Source of the DNA: Thermus sp. 2.9
GTDB taxonomy: Bacteria; Deinococcota; Deinococci; Deinococcales; Thermaceae
NCBI RefSeq assembly: GCF_000794385.1
Contig: NZ_JTJB01000047.1
Location: 1-57,498, forward strand
Direction of reading: 5' to 3'
Length of the DNA stretch: 57,498 nucleotides
Below, one piece after another: positions 26,199-35,468 of this stretch. How positions within the stretch are numbered: the first letter of the stretch is position 1; every line of letters starts with the position of its first letter. The translations under genes were made by a program, and so were the position numbers. The notes beneath the pieces were generated by a model, which saw only the letters and a program-made list of their open reading frames with translations, had not been told where the DNA came from and ran no database searches.

Positions 26199-27316
26199 AC
26201 CGCCACCTGCCTTTGGAAGCGGGCCGAGGCCAAGAAGAGGACGAAGGCGGAGAAGAGGGCCAAGGCCAGGAGGTGGGGCCAGAGCACCCCCCACCCCACC
26301 CCTTTGAGCATCACCCCCCGCAGAACCTCAATGAGGTAGCGGGCGGGCACCAGGTAGGAAAGCGCCTGGAAGAAGCGGGGCATGCCGTCTATGGGGAAGA
26401 CGAAGCCCGAGAGGAAGATGGTGGGAAAGGCGTAGGCGTAGGTGCCGAAGACCGCCTGCACCTGGGTGCGGGCCAGGGTGGAGATCAAGACCCCGGCGGC
26501 CAAGGAGCCCAACACGAAGAGGAACATGGCGAGGAGGAGGAGAAGGAGGCTTCCCCGCACCGGCACCCCGAAGACGAGGTGCCCCAAGGCCAAGACCAAA
26601 AGGGCCACGGCGAAGGCGATGACCAAGTAGGGCAGGACCTTGCCCAAAACCATCTCGTGGGGGCGCAAGGGGGAGGCCAAAAGGCTTTCCATCATGCGGC
26701 TTTCCGCCTCCCGGACGATGGAAAGGGCGGTGAGGAGCACGGTGAACATGGTGAGGACCAGGCCAATGATGCCGGGGATCATGAACCAGGCGGTCTTGTT
26801 GTCCGGGTTGTAGAGGGTGCGGAGGGTGGGGCTCAAGGGGGGCAAGACCGCCTCCCCGGAAAGGGCCCGGCCCACCAGGATGCGGGCGTTCACCTCTTGG
26901 ATGGCCTTGCGCAAGGCGGCCTGGGCCTGGAAGGCGAAGTTGGGGTCGGTGCCGTCCACGTAGACCTCCAGGTTCACGCTCTCCCCCCGGCGCACCTTCG
27001 CCAGGGCACCTTCCGGCACCACCAGGCCCACCCGGGCCTGGCCCCGGTCCACCGCCGCCACCACCTCCTCGGGGCTTTGGGCCACCACCTTCAGGCGGAA
27101 GCGGTTATCCCGGGTGAGCTCTTGCAGAAGGGTTTGGCTGATGCGGTCTTGCGAGGCGTCGTAGACCGCCAGGGAAATGTTCTCCAGGGTGAAGTTGATG
27201 GCGTAGCCGAAAAGGAGGAGCATCAGGGTGGGCAGGAGGACGATGAGCCGGGGCAGGACGTGGTCCCGCCGGATCTGCAAGAACTCCTTTTCCGCCAGGG
27301 CTAGGATGCGGCTCAT
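26195..27316 (-). CDS. ABC-2 type transporter permease
   Basis: 373 residues. A first helix (LIVLLPTLMLLLFGYAINFTL, about 24-44) is followed by a large extracytoplasmic domain (about 45-190) and five more helices. ABC-2 motifs are visible: IVREAESRMMESLLASPLRPHEMVLGKVLPYL and TIFLSGFVFPIDGMP. This is the layout of YhiH/YbhR-type exporters of drugs or lipids. The ATG overlaps the ATPase stop (ATGA). The substrate is unknown. Confidence 0.9.
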   Translation of the reverse strand: MSRILALAEKEFLQIRRDHVLPRLIVLLPTLMLLLFGYAINFTLENISLAVYDASQDRISQTLLQELTRDNRFRLKVVAQSPEEVVAAVDRGQARVGLVVPEGALAKVRRGESVNLEVYVDGTDPNFAFQAQAALRKAIQEVNARILVGRALSGEAVLPPLSPTLRTLYNPDNKTAWFMIPGIIGLVLTMFTVLLTALSIVREAESRMMESLLASPLRPHEMVLGKVLPYLVIAFAVALLVLALGHLVFGVPVRGSLLLLLLAMFLFVLGSLAAGVLISTLARTQVQAVFGTYAYAFPTIFLSGFVFPIDGMPRFFQALSYLVPARYLIEVLRGVMLKGVGWGVLWPHLLALALFSAFVLFLASARFQRQVAV

Positions 27317-28169
27317 GCCTCCCCCTTGGTGTAGACCAGGAAGACGTCCTCGAGGGTGGGCTCCGTGGGCGTGGCGGGGAAGGGCGGACCACCCCTTTCC
27401 GCAGGACCAGGCGCACCCCGTGGCCGCTGGGCCAGGCGTCCAGGCACCCCTCCACCCGCCGGGCCTCGGCCAGGGTCACGGGGGCGAAGTAGAACCCGGC
27501 CCGGGCCTTGGCCTCGGCCTTCAGCTCCTGCGGGGTGCCCAGGGCCAGGACCCGCCCGGCGAAGAGGAGGGCGAGGCGGTGGCAGCGTTCCGCCTCGTCC
27601 ATGTAGTGGGTGGTGACCAAGACCGCCGCCCCCCTTTCCGCCTCCTGGTGGATGAGGTCCCAGATGGCCCGGCGGGAAACGGGATCCAGCCCCGTGGTGG
27701 GCTCGTCCAGGAAAAGGACCTCCGGGCGGTGGACCACCGCCTGGGCCAGGGCCAGCCGCTGCCGCCAGCCCCCGGAAAGGTGGCCCGCCAGGGCCTTGGC
27801 GTAGGGCAGGAGGCCGAAGCGCGAAAGCGCCTCCTCCGCCAGCGCCCTCGCCTCCTTGGGCCGATAAAGCCGGGCGCGGAAGCGGAGGTTTTCCTCCACG
27901 GTGAGGTCGCGGTAGACGCTTTGCTCCTGGGTGGCGTAGCCGATGCGCACCTTGACGGCCCAAGGGGCCCGCACCACGTCCAGCCCCGCCACCACCGCCC
28001 GGCCCCCATCGGGGCGCAGGACCCCGGTGAGGACCCGCACCAAGGTGGTCTTCCCCGCCCCGTTGGGGCCCAGGAGCCCGAAGACCTCCCCTGGGCGCAC
28101 GGAAAGGCTCACCCGGTCCAGGGCCCTAACGCCGCCAAAGCTTCGCGTGACCTCCTCAGCGTGCACCAT
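27313..28169 (-). pseudogene. ABC transporter ATP-binding protein, reading frame broken by one base near the 3' end
   Basis: The ATPase has Walker A (GPNGAGKTT), Q-loop (QEQSVYRDLTV), signature (LSGGWRQRLALA), Walker B (VLFLDEPTTGLD) and H-loop (VLVTTHYMD). The frame from ATG 28169 stays open to the segment VRLVLRKG and then runs on out of phase through the permease. The expected C terminus PTEPTLEDVFLVYTKGEA* is present in the next frame, with its TGA overlapping the permease ATG. One extra G in the run at 27392-27395 (CCCC on the plus strand) restores a single frame of about 285 codons. I think this is a base-calling error rather than a dead gene; programmed -1 slippage is unlikely because no slippery heptamer is seen. 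Confidence 0.8.
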
Positions 28170-28740
28170 AGCGTCCCTCCAGATACCCCCGCACGTAGGC
28201 CTTTGGGTCCAAGGGAAGGCGCACCCCCAAGGCCTCCCCCAGGAGGAAGCGGGCGAAAAGGGGGCCCACGAAGGCCAAGGCCAGCTCCTCTGGGGGCTCG
28301 TCCGCCCGCAAGAGGCCCGCCCCCTGCTTGGCCCGGAAGAAGGCCATAATCCGCTCCAAGGCCAATCCCATCCCCCTCGGGGGGCCCTCCGCCAGGAGCT
28401 CGGGGTGGCGCAGCAACTCCGCCAACAGCTTGGGCAGGAGGGCCCGGTGGGCCTGCAAAAGCTCCAAATAGGCCTCCAAGAGGGCGGAAAGCCCTTCCTC
28501 CAAGGGAGCCTCTTCCCTTGGAAGCCGCTCCAAGAAACCCCGAGGGAAGAAGGCGGCCACAGCCTTCCGCAACAAGGCCTCCTTGCTCCCGAAGCGGCGG
28601 AAAAGCGTCACCTCGCTCACCCCCGCCCGCCGGGCCACCTCCTTGGTGGTGGCCCCGCGGTAGCCCCGCTCCGCCAAAAGCTCCAGGGCGGCTTGGAGGA
28701 GGCGGGCCTCGAGGGGGTCGGCTTCCGCAAGCAAGCGCAT
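28156..28740 (-). CDS. TetR-family transcriptional regulator
   Basis: 194 residues. The N-terminal helix-turn-helix is canonical (TTKEVARRAGVSEVTLFRRFGSKEALLRKAV, about 31-61), with a helical ligand-binding C-terminal domain. It leads the operon TetR/ATPase/permease/barrel/LolA and overlaps the ATPase start by 14 bp, so it probably represses its own operon and responds to the exported compound. A promoter (TTGACG-N17-TAGCCT) lies just upstream. Confidence 0.9.
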   Translation of the reverse strand: MRLLAEADPLEARLLQAALELLAERGYRGATTKEVARRAGVSEVTLFRRFGSKEALLRKAVAAFFPRGFLERLPREEAPLEEGLSALLEAYLELLQAHRALLPKLLAELLRHPELLAEGPPRGMGLALERIMAFFRAKQGAGLLRADEPPEELALAFVGPLFARFLLGEALGVRLPLDPKAYVRGYLEGRYGAR

Positions 28741-28752
28741 ACTTACAGGGCC

Positions 28753-28781
28753 AGGCTACCCCCGGCCTAAGACCCCGTCAA
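28753..28781 (-). promoter_or_regulatory. promoter of the tetR-ABC operon
   Basis: On the minus strand the -35 is TTGACG (28776-28781), the -10 is TAGCCT (28753-28758), and the spacer is exactly 17 bp. The predicted start is only about 5 bases from the ATG at 28740, so the mRNA has almost no leader. No obvious palindrome for the TetR protein was identified in the 71-bp divergent gap. Confidence 0.5.
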
Positions 28782-28811
28782 GGGTGTGGCATACTGGACC
28801 TGGAGGCCAGC

Positions 28812-29474
28812 ATGACCCTACTTGACCGCATCGGACGCCTGATCCGGGCGAACCTGAACGAGCTTCTGCGCCGGGCGGAGGACCCGGAAAAGATCCTGGA
28901 GCAAGCCCTTTTGGACATGAAGGAAGCCCTCAAGGAGGCGCGGGAACAGGTGGCCGCCGCCCTGGCCGAGGGCAAGCGCCTGGAGCGGGAGGTGGAAAGC
29001 CACGAAAAGGAAGCCGCCTTGTGGGAAGAAAAGGCCAAGGAGGCGCTCAAAGCCGGCCGGGAGGACCTGGCCAAGGAGGCCCTGCGGCGCAGGAAGCGGG
29101 CCTTGGACCTGGCGGAAGGCTTCAAAGGGCAACTGGCGGAACACAAGGCCCTGACCGAGCGGCTCATGACCCAGCTCAAGGCCCTGGAGGCCAAGATAGA
29201 CGAGGCGGAGGCCCGGAAAAAGCTCCTCCTCGCCCGCAAGAAAGGGGTGGAGGCGGCGGAGGCGGTGCGGCGCATGGAGTCCCGCCTGGAAGGGCACCCC
29301 GCCCTGGAGGCCTTTGAGGAGATGGAGGCCCGGATCCTGGCCCTGGAAGACCGGCACGAGGCCCTAAAGGCCCTAGACGGCCAGGACCTGGAAAAGGCGC
29401 TCGCCGCCTTGTCCGGGGAAAAGGAGCTGGAGGAGGAACTTCTCCGGCTCAAGCGGGAGCTGGGCCAAGGCTAG
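28812..29474 (+). CDS. pspA: PspA/IM30 (Vipp1) family membrane-stress protein
   Basis: 220 residues, almost entirely alpha-helical coiled coil. It has the ESCRT-III-like PspA pattern: an N-terminal amphipathic helix (LLDRIGRLIRANLNELLRRAEDPEKILEQALLDMKEAL) and long heptad regions rich in Glu, Lys and Ala. PspA proteins polymerise on the inner membrane and protect it during stress. CATACT (28790-28795) is a likely -10. The next two genes look co-transcribed. The sigma-54-dependent psp regulators are not next to it. Confidence 0.92.
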   Translation: MTLLDRIGRLIRANLNELLRRAEDPEKILEQALLDMKEALKEAREQVAAALAEGKRLEREVESHEKEAALWEEKAKEALKAGREDLAKEALRRRKRALDLAEGFKGQLAEHKALTERLMTQLKALEAKIDEAEARKKLLLARKKGVEAAEAVRRMESRLEGHPALEAFEEMEARILALEDRHEALKALDGQDLEKALAALSGEKELEEELLRLKRELGQG

Positions 29475-29479
29475 CCCCC

Positions 29480-29878
29480 ATGCCCTGGGTGTTGGAAGCC
29501 CTGCTCCTCCTCCTTGCCTTAGCCCTCCTCTTCCTCCTGATCCGACCCCGCCCCGAAGGCCTGGACTGGGCGCGGGCGAAGCTCAAAGACCTCCTGGACT
29601 GGTCCGAGGTGGAAGGCGCCCTGAACGCCCTATCCCGGCGGGAGGCGGAGCTAAAGGAAGCCTTCCAAGCCCCCCACCTCCTCCCGGAAACCCAAACGGC
29701 GCTATCCCGGGCCCTCATCCAGGTCCAGGAGGAACGTAAACGGCTCCTCGCCCTCCTGGAAAGCCTGGCGGCGGAGCGGGCCCTCCTAAGGGGCGGTCCA
29801 CGGGAGGCCCAGGAGCTAAGGGCCCGGCTCCAGGACCTCCGGGAAGTGTTGGCCAGCCTACGGCGGGAGGCGGGGTAA
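29480..29878 (+). CDS. single-pass membrane coiled-coil protein, partner of PspA
   Basis: 132 residues, family not recognised. One N-terminal membrane helix (WVLEALLLLLALALLFLLI, about 3-21) leads into a long coiled coil (about 55-130) rich in Glu, Arg, Leu and Ala. It begins 5 bp after the pspA stop, so it is very likely co-transcribed and may anchor PspA to the membrane, in the way PspB/PspC or LiaF do in other bacteria; that role is only inferred from position. No cysteines or catalytic motifs are visible. Confidence 0.65.
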   Translation: MPWVLEALLLLLALALLFLLIRPRPEGLDWARAKLKDLLDWSEVEGALNALSRREAELKEAFQAPHLLPETQTALSRALIQVQEERKRLLALLESLAAERALLRGGPREAQELRARLQDLREVLASLRREAG

Positions 29879-29888
29879 ACTCCCTACC

Positions 29889-30533
29889 ATGAGGCGGTCC
29901 CTTATGGCCCTTTCCCTTCTCCTCGCCGCCTGCGCCCCCCAGGTGACCCAGGCCCCCGAGGCCCGGCCCTTCCTCCGGAGCGAGGCCTTCTACCCCAGCG
30001 CCACCGGGCTGGAGTGGGTGTACGTGCCGGAGGGGGAGCCCATCACTTCTCCCCCCTACCGGGTGCGGGTGGAAGGCCCCGCCCTTTACGAAGGGCAGGA
30101 AGCCCTCCGTTTCCGCGCCTTCGGCCGAGGGGAGGACCGGGTTTACTACCGCCAGGTGGGAGCCTTTGGCGTGCGGCTCCTGGGCTTCCAAGACCCCTCG
30201 GCCCGGGTGGTCTTCACCCCGCCCCTCCTGGAGTACCCCCCAGAAGGCCTCCTCGCCCCCGGCTACCGCTGGGGAGGGAGGGTGGAGGTGAAGGTAGAAC
30301 TCCTCTCCCCCTCGGGCCGGGAGCCTTTGGCCCAAGGCCGCCTGGACTACGCCATGGAGGTGCTGGAGGAGCGGGAAGTGCGGCTTCCAGCGGGGACCTT
30401 CCGCGTTTACCGCATCCGCCAGGTCTACCAGGACCAGGCGGGGCAGACGGCCTACGAGGTCTGGTTCGCCCCCCGGGTGGGGGAGGTGCGCACCCGGGAG
30501 GGGCGCATCCTGGTGGAGCGCAACTTCCAGTGA
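29889..30533 (+). CDS. lipoprotein
   Basis: 214 residues. The signal sequence ends in a lipobox, LLLAACAPQ, with the acylated Cys near residue 15. The rest is beta-rich with no recognised family ([26 protein letters not shown] ... [26 protein letters not shown]). TAAACT (29876-29881), overlapping the previous stop, lies 7 bases before the ATG, which suggests a separate leaderless start in addition to possible read-through from pspA. It is followed by dxs after only 7 bp. Confidence 0.75.
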   Translation: MRRSLMALSLLLAACAPQVTQAPEARPFLRSEAFYPSATGLEWVYVPEGEPITSPPYRVRVEGPALYEGQEALRFRAFGRGEDRVYYRQVGAFGVRLLGFQDPSARVVFTPPLLEYPPEGLLAPGYRWGGRVEVKVELLSPSGREPLAQGRLDYAMEVLEEREVRLPAGTFRVYRIRQVYQDQAGQTAYEVWFAPRVGEVRTREGRILVERNFQ

Positions 30534-30540
30534 GGTGGGT

Positions 30541-32388
30541 ATGGTCCTGGATAGGGTAAATAGCCCCGAAGACCTGAAGCAGCTTAGCCTGGAGGAGCTC
30601 CAGGCCTTGGCCGAGGAGATCCGGAGCGAAATCATCCGGGTCACGGCGCAAAACGGCGGCCATCTGGCGAGCTCCCTAGGGGCGGTGGAGCTGATCCTGG
30701 CCCTGCACCGCGTCTTCCACTCCCCCAAAGACCGCATCCTCTTTGACGTGGGCCACCAGGCCTACGCCCACAAGCTGGTCACAGGGCGGAAGGACCGCTT
30801 CCACACCCTGAGGCAGGAAGGGGGCATCTCCGGCTTCACCAAGGTCTCTGAGTCCGAGCACGACGCCATCACCGCCGGCCACGCCTCCACCTCCTTGGCC
30901 CAGGCCCTGGGCATGGCCCTCGCCCGGGACCTCCTGGGGGAGGACTACCACGTGGTGGCGGTGATCGGGGACGGGGCCTTGACGGGGGGCATGGCCCTGG
31001 CCGCCCTCAACAAGATCGGCGAGCTGCAAAAAAGGATGCTCATCATCCTCAACGACAACGAGATGAGCATCTCCGAGAACGTGGGGGCCCTCAACAAGTA
31101 CTTCAAAGAGCTCCAGATTAGAAAGTGGGTCCAAGACATGGAAAAGCTGGGGAGGAGTGTGCTTGAGCGCATCTCTCCCCAGCTTTTTGGCCTGGTGGAC
31201 CGGGCCAAGGAGGCGGCCAAGCTCATCCTCCACCAGGAAAACCCCTTCTACGCCTGGGGTCTGCGCTACATCGGCCCCGTGGACGGCCACGACCTGAAAG
31301 GCCTCATGCACATCCTGGAACACCTCAAGGCCCTGGAGGGCCCTACCCTCCTCCACGTGGTCACCAAGAAGGGCAAGGGGTACAAGGTGGCGGAGGCCGA
31401 CCCCATCTACTGGCACGGCCCCCCGGGGTTTGACCCCAAGAAGCCGGAGAAAGTATCCAAGGGCTACTCCTGGAGCCAAGCCTTCGGGGACGCTGTCACC
31501 GAGCTCGCCCACCGGGAGCCCCGGCTCTTCGTCATCACGCCCGCCATGCGGGAGGGCTCGGGGCTCGTGCGCTACTCCCTGGAGCACCCGGAGCGCTACC
31601 TGGACGTGGGCATCTGCGAGGACGTGGCGGTGACCACGGCGGCGGGCCTGGCCCTAAGGGGGATGAAGCCCATCGTGGCCATCTATTCCACCTTCCTGCA
31701 AAGGGCCTACGACCAGGTGATCCACGACGTGGCCATAGAAAACCTCCCCGTGGTCTTCGCCATTGACCGGGCGGGCATCGTGGGGGCGGACGGGGCCACC
31801 CACCACGGGGTCTTTGACATCGCCTACCTCCGCACCGTCCCCAACCTGCAGATCGCCGCCCCTAAGGACGCCTTGGAGCTAAGGGCCATGCTCCAAAAGG
31901 CCTTGGAGCTGGGCGGCCCCGTGGCCATCCGCTACCCCCGGGACAACGTGGAGCGGGCCCCCGAGGGGGTGTGGCCCGAGATCCCCTGGGGGAAGTGGGA
32001 GGTGGTGAAGGAGGGGACGGAGGTCTACATCCTGGCCTTCGGCAAGACCCTGCGGTACGCCCTCGAGGCCGCAGGGGACGACCCCAGGGTGGGCGTGGTG
32101 AACGCCCGCTTCCTAAAACCCCTAGACCGGGAGATGCTCCGGGAGCTCGCCCGCTACAAGCTCCTCACCGTGGAGGACCACCAGCGGATGGGGGGGTTCG
32201 GAAGCGCCGTGTTGGAAGCCCTGAACGAGATGGGCCTGAAGCCCGAGGTCAAGGTCTTAGGGCTTCCCGACCGCTTCTTTGAGCACGGGACCATCCCGAG
32301 CCTCCACCGCCAGGCGGGCATTGACGCCGAGGGCATCCGCAAAGCCCTGGCGGAGATGGGCCTCGCCCTCGTCCATGAACGGGCCTGA
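30541..32388 (+). CDS. dxs: 1-deoxy-D-xylulose-5-phosphate synthase
   Basis: 615 residues. Condenses pyruvate and glyceraldehyde-3-phosphate, the first step of the MEP isoprenoid pathway, using thiamine diphosphate. The TPP motif [15 protein letters not shown], the active-site pattern [16 protein letters not shown] and the transketolase pyrimidine-binding domain ([17 protein letters not shown]) are present. The ATG at 30541 directly follows AGGTGGGT (30533-30540); GTG at 30535 is an unlikely alternative. The protein matches the T. thermophilus enzyme closely. The 3' end overlaps the MBL-fold gene by 14 bp. Confidence 0.97.
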   Translation: MVLDRVNSPEDLKQLSLEELQALAEEIRSEIIRVTAQNGGHLASSLGAVELILALHRVFHSPKDRILFDVGHQAYAHKLVTGRKDRFHTLRQEGGISGFTKVSESEHDAITAGHASTSLAQALGMALARDLLGEDYHVVAVIGDGALTGGMALAALNKIGELQKRMLIILNDNEMSISENVGALNKYFKELQIRKWVQDMEKLGRSVLERISPQLFGLVDRAKEAAKLILHQENPFYAWGLRYIGPVDGHDLKGLMHILEHLKALEGPTLLHVVTKKGKGYKVAEADPIYWHGPPGFDPKKPEKVSKGYSWSQAFGDAVTELAHREPRLFVITPAMREGSGLVRYSLEHPERYLDVGICEDVAVTTAAGLALRGMKPIVAIYSTFLQRAYDQVIHDVAIENLPVVFAIDRAGIVGADGATHHGVFDIAYLRTVPNLQIAAPKDALELRAMLQKALELGGPVAIRYPRDNVERAPEGVWPEIPWGKWEVVKEGTEVYILAFGKTLRYALEAAGDDPRVGVVNARFLKPLDREMLRELARYKLLTVEDHQRMGGFGSAVLEALNEMGLKPEVKVLGLPDRFFEHGTIPSLHRQAGIDAEGIRKALAEMGLALVHERA

Positions 32389-32989
32389 GCGCCTGGCCTT
32401 CGCCGCCAACCTGTACCGCATCCCCCTGGAGGGGGGCTACTTCCTGGTGGACGCCGGGCTTCCCTGGGAGGCAAACCGGCTCCTCGCCCGCCTGGCCGAC
32501 CCCCCCCGCTTCCTCTTCCTCACCCACCACCACCTGGACCACGCCGGGGGAGCAAGGACCCTTTGGGAGCGGTATGGGCTAGCCGTCTACGCCCATCCCC
32601 AGGAGTGGCCCTACCTCACGGGGGAAAAGCCCCGCCCGCCCCTCCCCATCCCCCTCCTGGGCCACCGGCTCGCCAACCTGGCCCCACCCCTCCCCCAAGA
32701 AGCCCTCCGCCCCGCGGAGGAGGGGATGGAGCTTTTCGGCTGGCGGGTGGTCCACCTCCCGGGGCACACCCTGGGCCAGGTGGGGCTTTTCCGGGAAGGG
32801 GTGCTTCTGGCGGGGGACGCCCTGAGGGGCAAGGGCCTCCCGCCCCGCCTCATCAACGAGGACCACGCCCTGGCCAGGCAAACCGTGCGCAAGATCCTGG
32901 ACCTGGGGGCCAAGCGCATCTACCTGGGCCACGGCGGCCCCCTCACCCGGGAAGCGGTGGAGGCGCTGGCCCGTAAACTGGGCGTATGA
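32375..32989 (+). CDS. metallo-beta-lactamase-fold hydrolase
   Basis: 204 residues. The binuclear metal motif is [12 protein letters not shown] (about 48-59), further ligands appear in [12 protein letters not shown] and LAGDALRG, and IYLGHGGPL holds the last histidine. The fold is glyoxalase-II-like; the substrate is not known. It overlaps dxs by 14 bp, and its stop overlaps the next ATG (ATGA), so these three genes are coupled. Confidence 0.88.
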   Translation: MNGPERLAFAANLYRIPLEGGYFLVDAGLPWEANRLLARLADPPRFLFLTHHHLDHAGGARTLWERYGLAVYAHPQEWPYLTGEKPRPPLPIPLLGHRLANLAPPLPQEALRPAEEGMELFGWRVVHLPGHTLGQVGLFREGVLLAGDALRGKGLPPRLINEDHALARQTVRKILDLGAKRIYLGHGGPLTREAVEALARKLGV

Positions 32990-33975
32990 GAAAGCTCGCC
33001 GCTTTTGGGCTATTCCTCCTTTGGGCCTTGGCCCAGGAGGTGGTGGTCTACCCGGGCTTCGCCGAGGTGAAGGAGCCCGTGCGCCTTCCCCCTTCGGCGT
33101 GGGTGTACCTGGCCGGGGAGAAGCTCGCCAAAATCGTCCCCGGCTCCTTGCGGCTTTTGGGGGTGGAGGAGGAGGAAAGGCTTTTCCAGGGCACCGCGGT
33201 CCTCTTCCGCTACCGGGGGGAAGGGAAGGCTTGGCTCCGCTACCTCTACACCGGGCTCACGGGGGAGGTCTTCTACACCTTGGAGGAGGGCCGGCTCACC
33301 GCCTGGGCCAGGCTCAGGCTGGAAGGGGAAGCTTTAGAAGCCCAGCGCCTGGTCCTCCTTTTGGGGGAGGTGAACCTCCTTCCGGCCAAGGCCCTCCCCG
33401 AGGCCGCCCTCCGCGCCTTTGGGGAAGTTCCGGAAAATCCCTTCGGCCTCTTCCGCTACGAGCTACCCCCGAGGAAGCTCCTCCCCGGCACCACGGAAAT
33501 CCCCTTCCAAAGGGCCCTGGTGGCCCCCACCCGCCTCCTCCGCTACCAGGGCCCCTTCCGCACCGAGGCCCGCATCCCCCTGGAGCGGGGCTACCGCTTC
33601 CAGGCCCCCTTTCCCTTGGCCCCCAGCGCCTCGGAGGTGGTGGAGGAGGGGCTTTTCCTGGGGCAGGGCCGCCTTCCCGCCACCCTCGAGGGCAGCACAG
33701 CGGAGCTCTGGCTTGGGCAAGACCCAAGGGCGCGCCTTGAACGCACCTTCCGCCTCCTCACCCAGTCGGAGCAGGAGGCCACCTACCTGGTGGAAACCCG
33801 CCTGGAAAACCCCTACCCTTACCCCGTGACCCTGCTCCTGGCCGAAAGCTTCCCCAAGCCCTTCCGCCTGGACTTCCCCGGGGCCACGCCCCTCCCCGAG
33901 GGCTACCGCCTGGAGCTTCCCCTAAAGCCCAAGGAGGCCAAAACCCTGGCCTACCGCCTCACCCTTCCCCGCTAG
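32986..33975 (+). CDS. exported protein with DUF4139-like C terminus
   Basis: 329 residues. KLAAFGLFLLWALAQ is a signal peptide. The rest is beta-rich, and the last about 100 residues (YLVETRLENPYPYPVTLLLAESFPKPFRLDFPGATPLPEGYRLELPLKPKEAKTLAYRLTLPR) recall the conserved end of DUF4139 proteins, which have two domains and unknown function. The match is by pattern only. It is last in the dxs operon and ends 38 bp before the radical SAM gene. Confidence 0.6.
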   Translation: MRKLAAFGLFLLWALAQEVVVYPGFAEVKEPVRLPPSAWVYLAGEKLAKIVPGSLRLLGVEEEERLFQGTAVLFRYRGEGKAWLRYLYTGLTGEVFYTLEEGRLTAWARLRLEGEALEAQRLVLLLGEVNLLPAKALPEAALRAFGEVPENPFGLFRYELPPRKLLPGTTEIPFQRALVAPTRLLRYQGPFRTEARIPLERGYRFQAPFPLAPSASEVVEEGLFLGQGRLPATLEGSTAELWLGQDPRARLERTFRLLTQSEQEATYLVETRLENPYPYPVTLLLAESFPKPFRLDFPGATPLPEGYRLELPLKPKEAKTLAYRLTLPR

Positions 33976-34210
33976 GGACACCTGCCCCTTCGCCCTCCTC
34001 CTACCCTAGGGGCATGAAGCCCGACCTCCACCGCTTTCCCCTCCTGGTGGCCTGGGAGATGACCAAAGCCTGCCTCCTCGCCTGCCAGCACTGCCGGGCC
34101 TCCGCCGTGCCCGACCCCCTTCCCGACGAGCTTTCCACCGAAGAGGGCCTGAAGCTCCTCGGGGAACTCGCCACCTACACCCCCAAGCCCATCCTCCTCC
34201 CCACCGGGGG

Positions 34211-35468
34211 GGTCGTGTCAAGATTTATGTGTAAGCGTCTGTGTACGGGGGGCATACCTCTCCCGAAGCATCCCTTCCAACACCTCCTGCACCTCGGCAA
34301 AACCCTTCAACCTCCGCTCCGCCCACCTCCCTTCCTGCCGCTCGGACTCCAGGTACAAAAGCTTGTACACCGCCTCTCCCTTGGGAAACTTGTGGTCCCG
34401 CACCTTCGTCCCACGCCTCACTTCCCGAATAAACCGCTCCATCAGGTTAGTGCTGCGAAGATAGGGCCAGAGCACCTGGGGGTAATCGTGGAAACGGAGC
34501 AGAGCCCCCGAGTTCTCCCACCAGGAGGCCACCAGGGAAGGGTACCTGGCACCCCAGGCCTCCCTCAGCCTCTCCAAAGCACCCAGGGCTTCCTGTCGGC
34601 TCCCCGCCATGTACACCCCCTTCAGGTCTTGGGCCAAAAGAGCCCTGTCCCGGGAACGCACCTGCCCCAGGCTAGAGCGCACCATGTGCACCACGCACCG
34701 CTGCCACCCCGCCATGGGATAAACCCTCCTGATGGCCTCCTCTATCCCAGGTAGACCATCGGTGACCAACAGCAACACCCGCCTTAGCCCCCTTTCCCAA
34801 AGCTCCTTCAGCACCTCCCCCCAGGCATGGGCGTTCTCCGTGGGAAGGAGCCAGAAGCCCAGAACCTGCCTCTCCCCTTTGGGGGTCACCCCCAGGGCCA
34901 CGTATACGGCCGCCCTCTCCACCCCAAGTCCCTCCCTGAGCACCTTCAAGAAAAAGCCATCCAGGTAAACAAAGGCCATCTCCTCCGGCAAAGGCCGCTT
35001 CTGGAAAGCCTCGGCCGCTTCCAGCACCTGGTCGGTGATGGCGCTGATGGTTTCGTGGGTGTACCGGTGGCCCAGCAAGAGGCTCATCACCTCCGCCGCT
35101 TTGCGTTGACTCACCCCAGCGGCGTAAAGGGCAATGGCCACCTCCCCCACGTCCACCTGACGGCGGGCATAGGGTTGAAGGAGGCTGGGATAGTATTTCC
35201 CTTCCCGATCCCGGGGGATGGCCAGCTTCACCTGGCCAAAGGCGGTCTCCAGCTTGCGGGGGTAGTAGCCGTTCTTGCGTCCCCCGTGCTGGCGCAAGAA
35301 GGCTTCCCGGTCGGCGTCCAGGAGAATCTGCAAGACCTCGGTCACCGTCTGCCTCACCGCTTCCCTTAGCATCACCTGCAAGGTATCCTGGTCCACGGGG
35401 TACCTCCTTCCTAATCCTGGTACCCCCCTTTTATACACAAACCCCTACACATAATTCCTTACACGACC
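34211..35468 (-). mobile_element. IS256-family insertion sequence
   Basis: A 1258-bp element. Its ends are imperfect inverted repeats starting GGTCGTGT on each side, with 21 of 25 terminal bases matching. It is flanked by an 8-bp direct repeat, ACCGGGGG, at 34203-34210 and 35469-35476, the target duplication expected for IS256. It encodes one transposase on the minus strand and is inserted inside a radical SAM gene. The intact repeats, duplication and transposase indicate a young and probably mobile copy. The base at 34202 is also C, so a 9-bp duplication (CACCGGGGG) cannot be excluded. Confidence 0.95.
34218..35396 (-). CDS. IS256-family transposase (Mutator type)
   Basis: About 392 residues, the usual size for the family. 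The DDE-type RNase H core is visible: AFVYLDGFFLKV (first Asp), VLLLVTDGLPGIEEAI (second Asp) and the terminal Glu within TNLMERFIREVRRGTKV. WQRCVVHMVRSSLGQV matches the family helix region. I chose GTG at 35396 because AAGGAGGT is ideally placed before it; a GTG at 35438 gives 406 residues without a ribosome-binding site. The stop is 7 bases inside the left inverted repeat. Confidence 0.95.
   Translation of the reverse strand: MDQDTLQVMLREAVRQTVTEVLQILLDADREAFLRQHGGRKNGYYPRKLETAFGQVKLAIPRDREGKYYPSLLQPYARRQVDVGEVAIALYAAGVSQRKAAEVMSLLLGHRYTHETISAITDQVLEAAEAFQKRPLPEEMAFVYLDGFFLKVLREGLGVERAAVYVALGVTPKGERQVLGFWLLPTENAHAWGEVLKELWERGLRRVLLLVTDGLPGIEEAIRRVYPMAGWQRCVVHMVRSSLGQVRSRDRALLAQDLKGVYMAGSRQEALGALERLREAWGARYPSLVASWWENSGALLRFHDYPQVLWPYLRSTNLMERFIREVRRGTKVRDHKFPKGEAVYKLLYLESERQEGRWAERRLKGFAEVQEVLEGMLRERYAPRTQTLTHKS

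Noticed and set aside
30676-31587. 303-codon frame antisense to dxs
   Set aside because: Compositional shadow of the dxs gene with no independent start signals.
34211-34754. Plus-strand extension of the radical SAM frame into the IS element
   Set aside because: It is simply the N-terminal half running on through antisense transposase sequence; it shows no domain and ends at an arbitrary stop.
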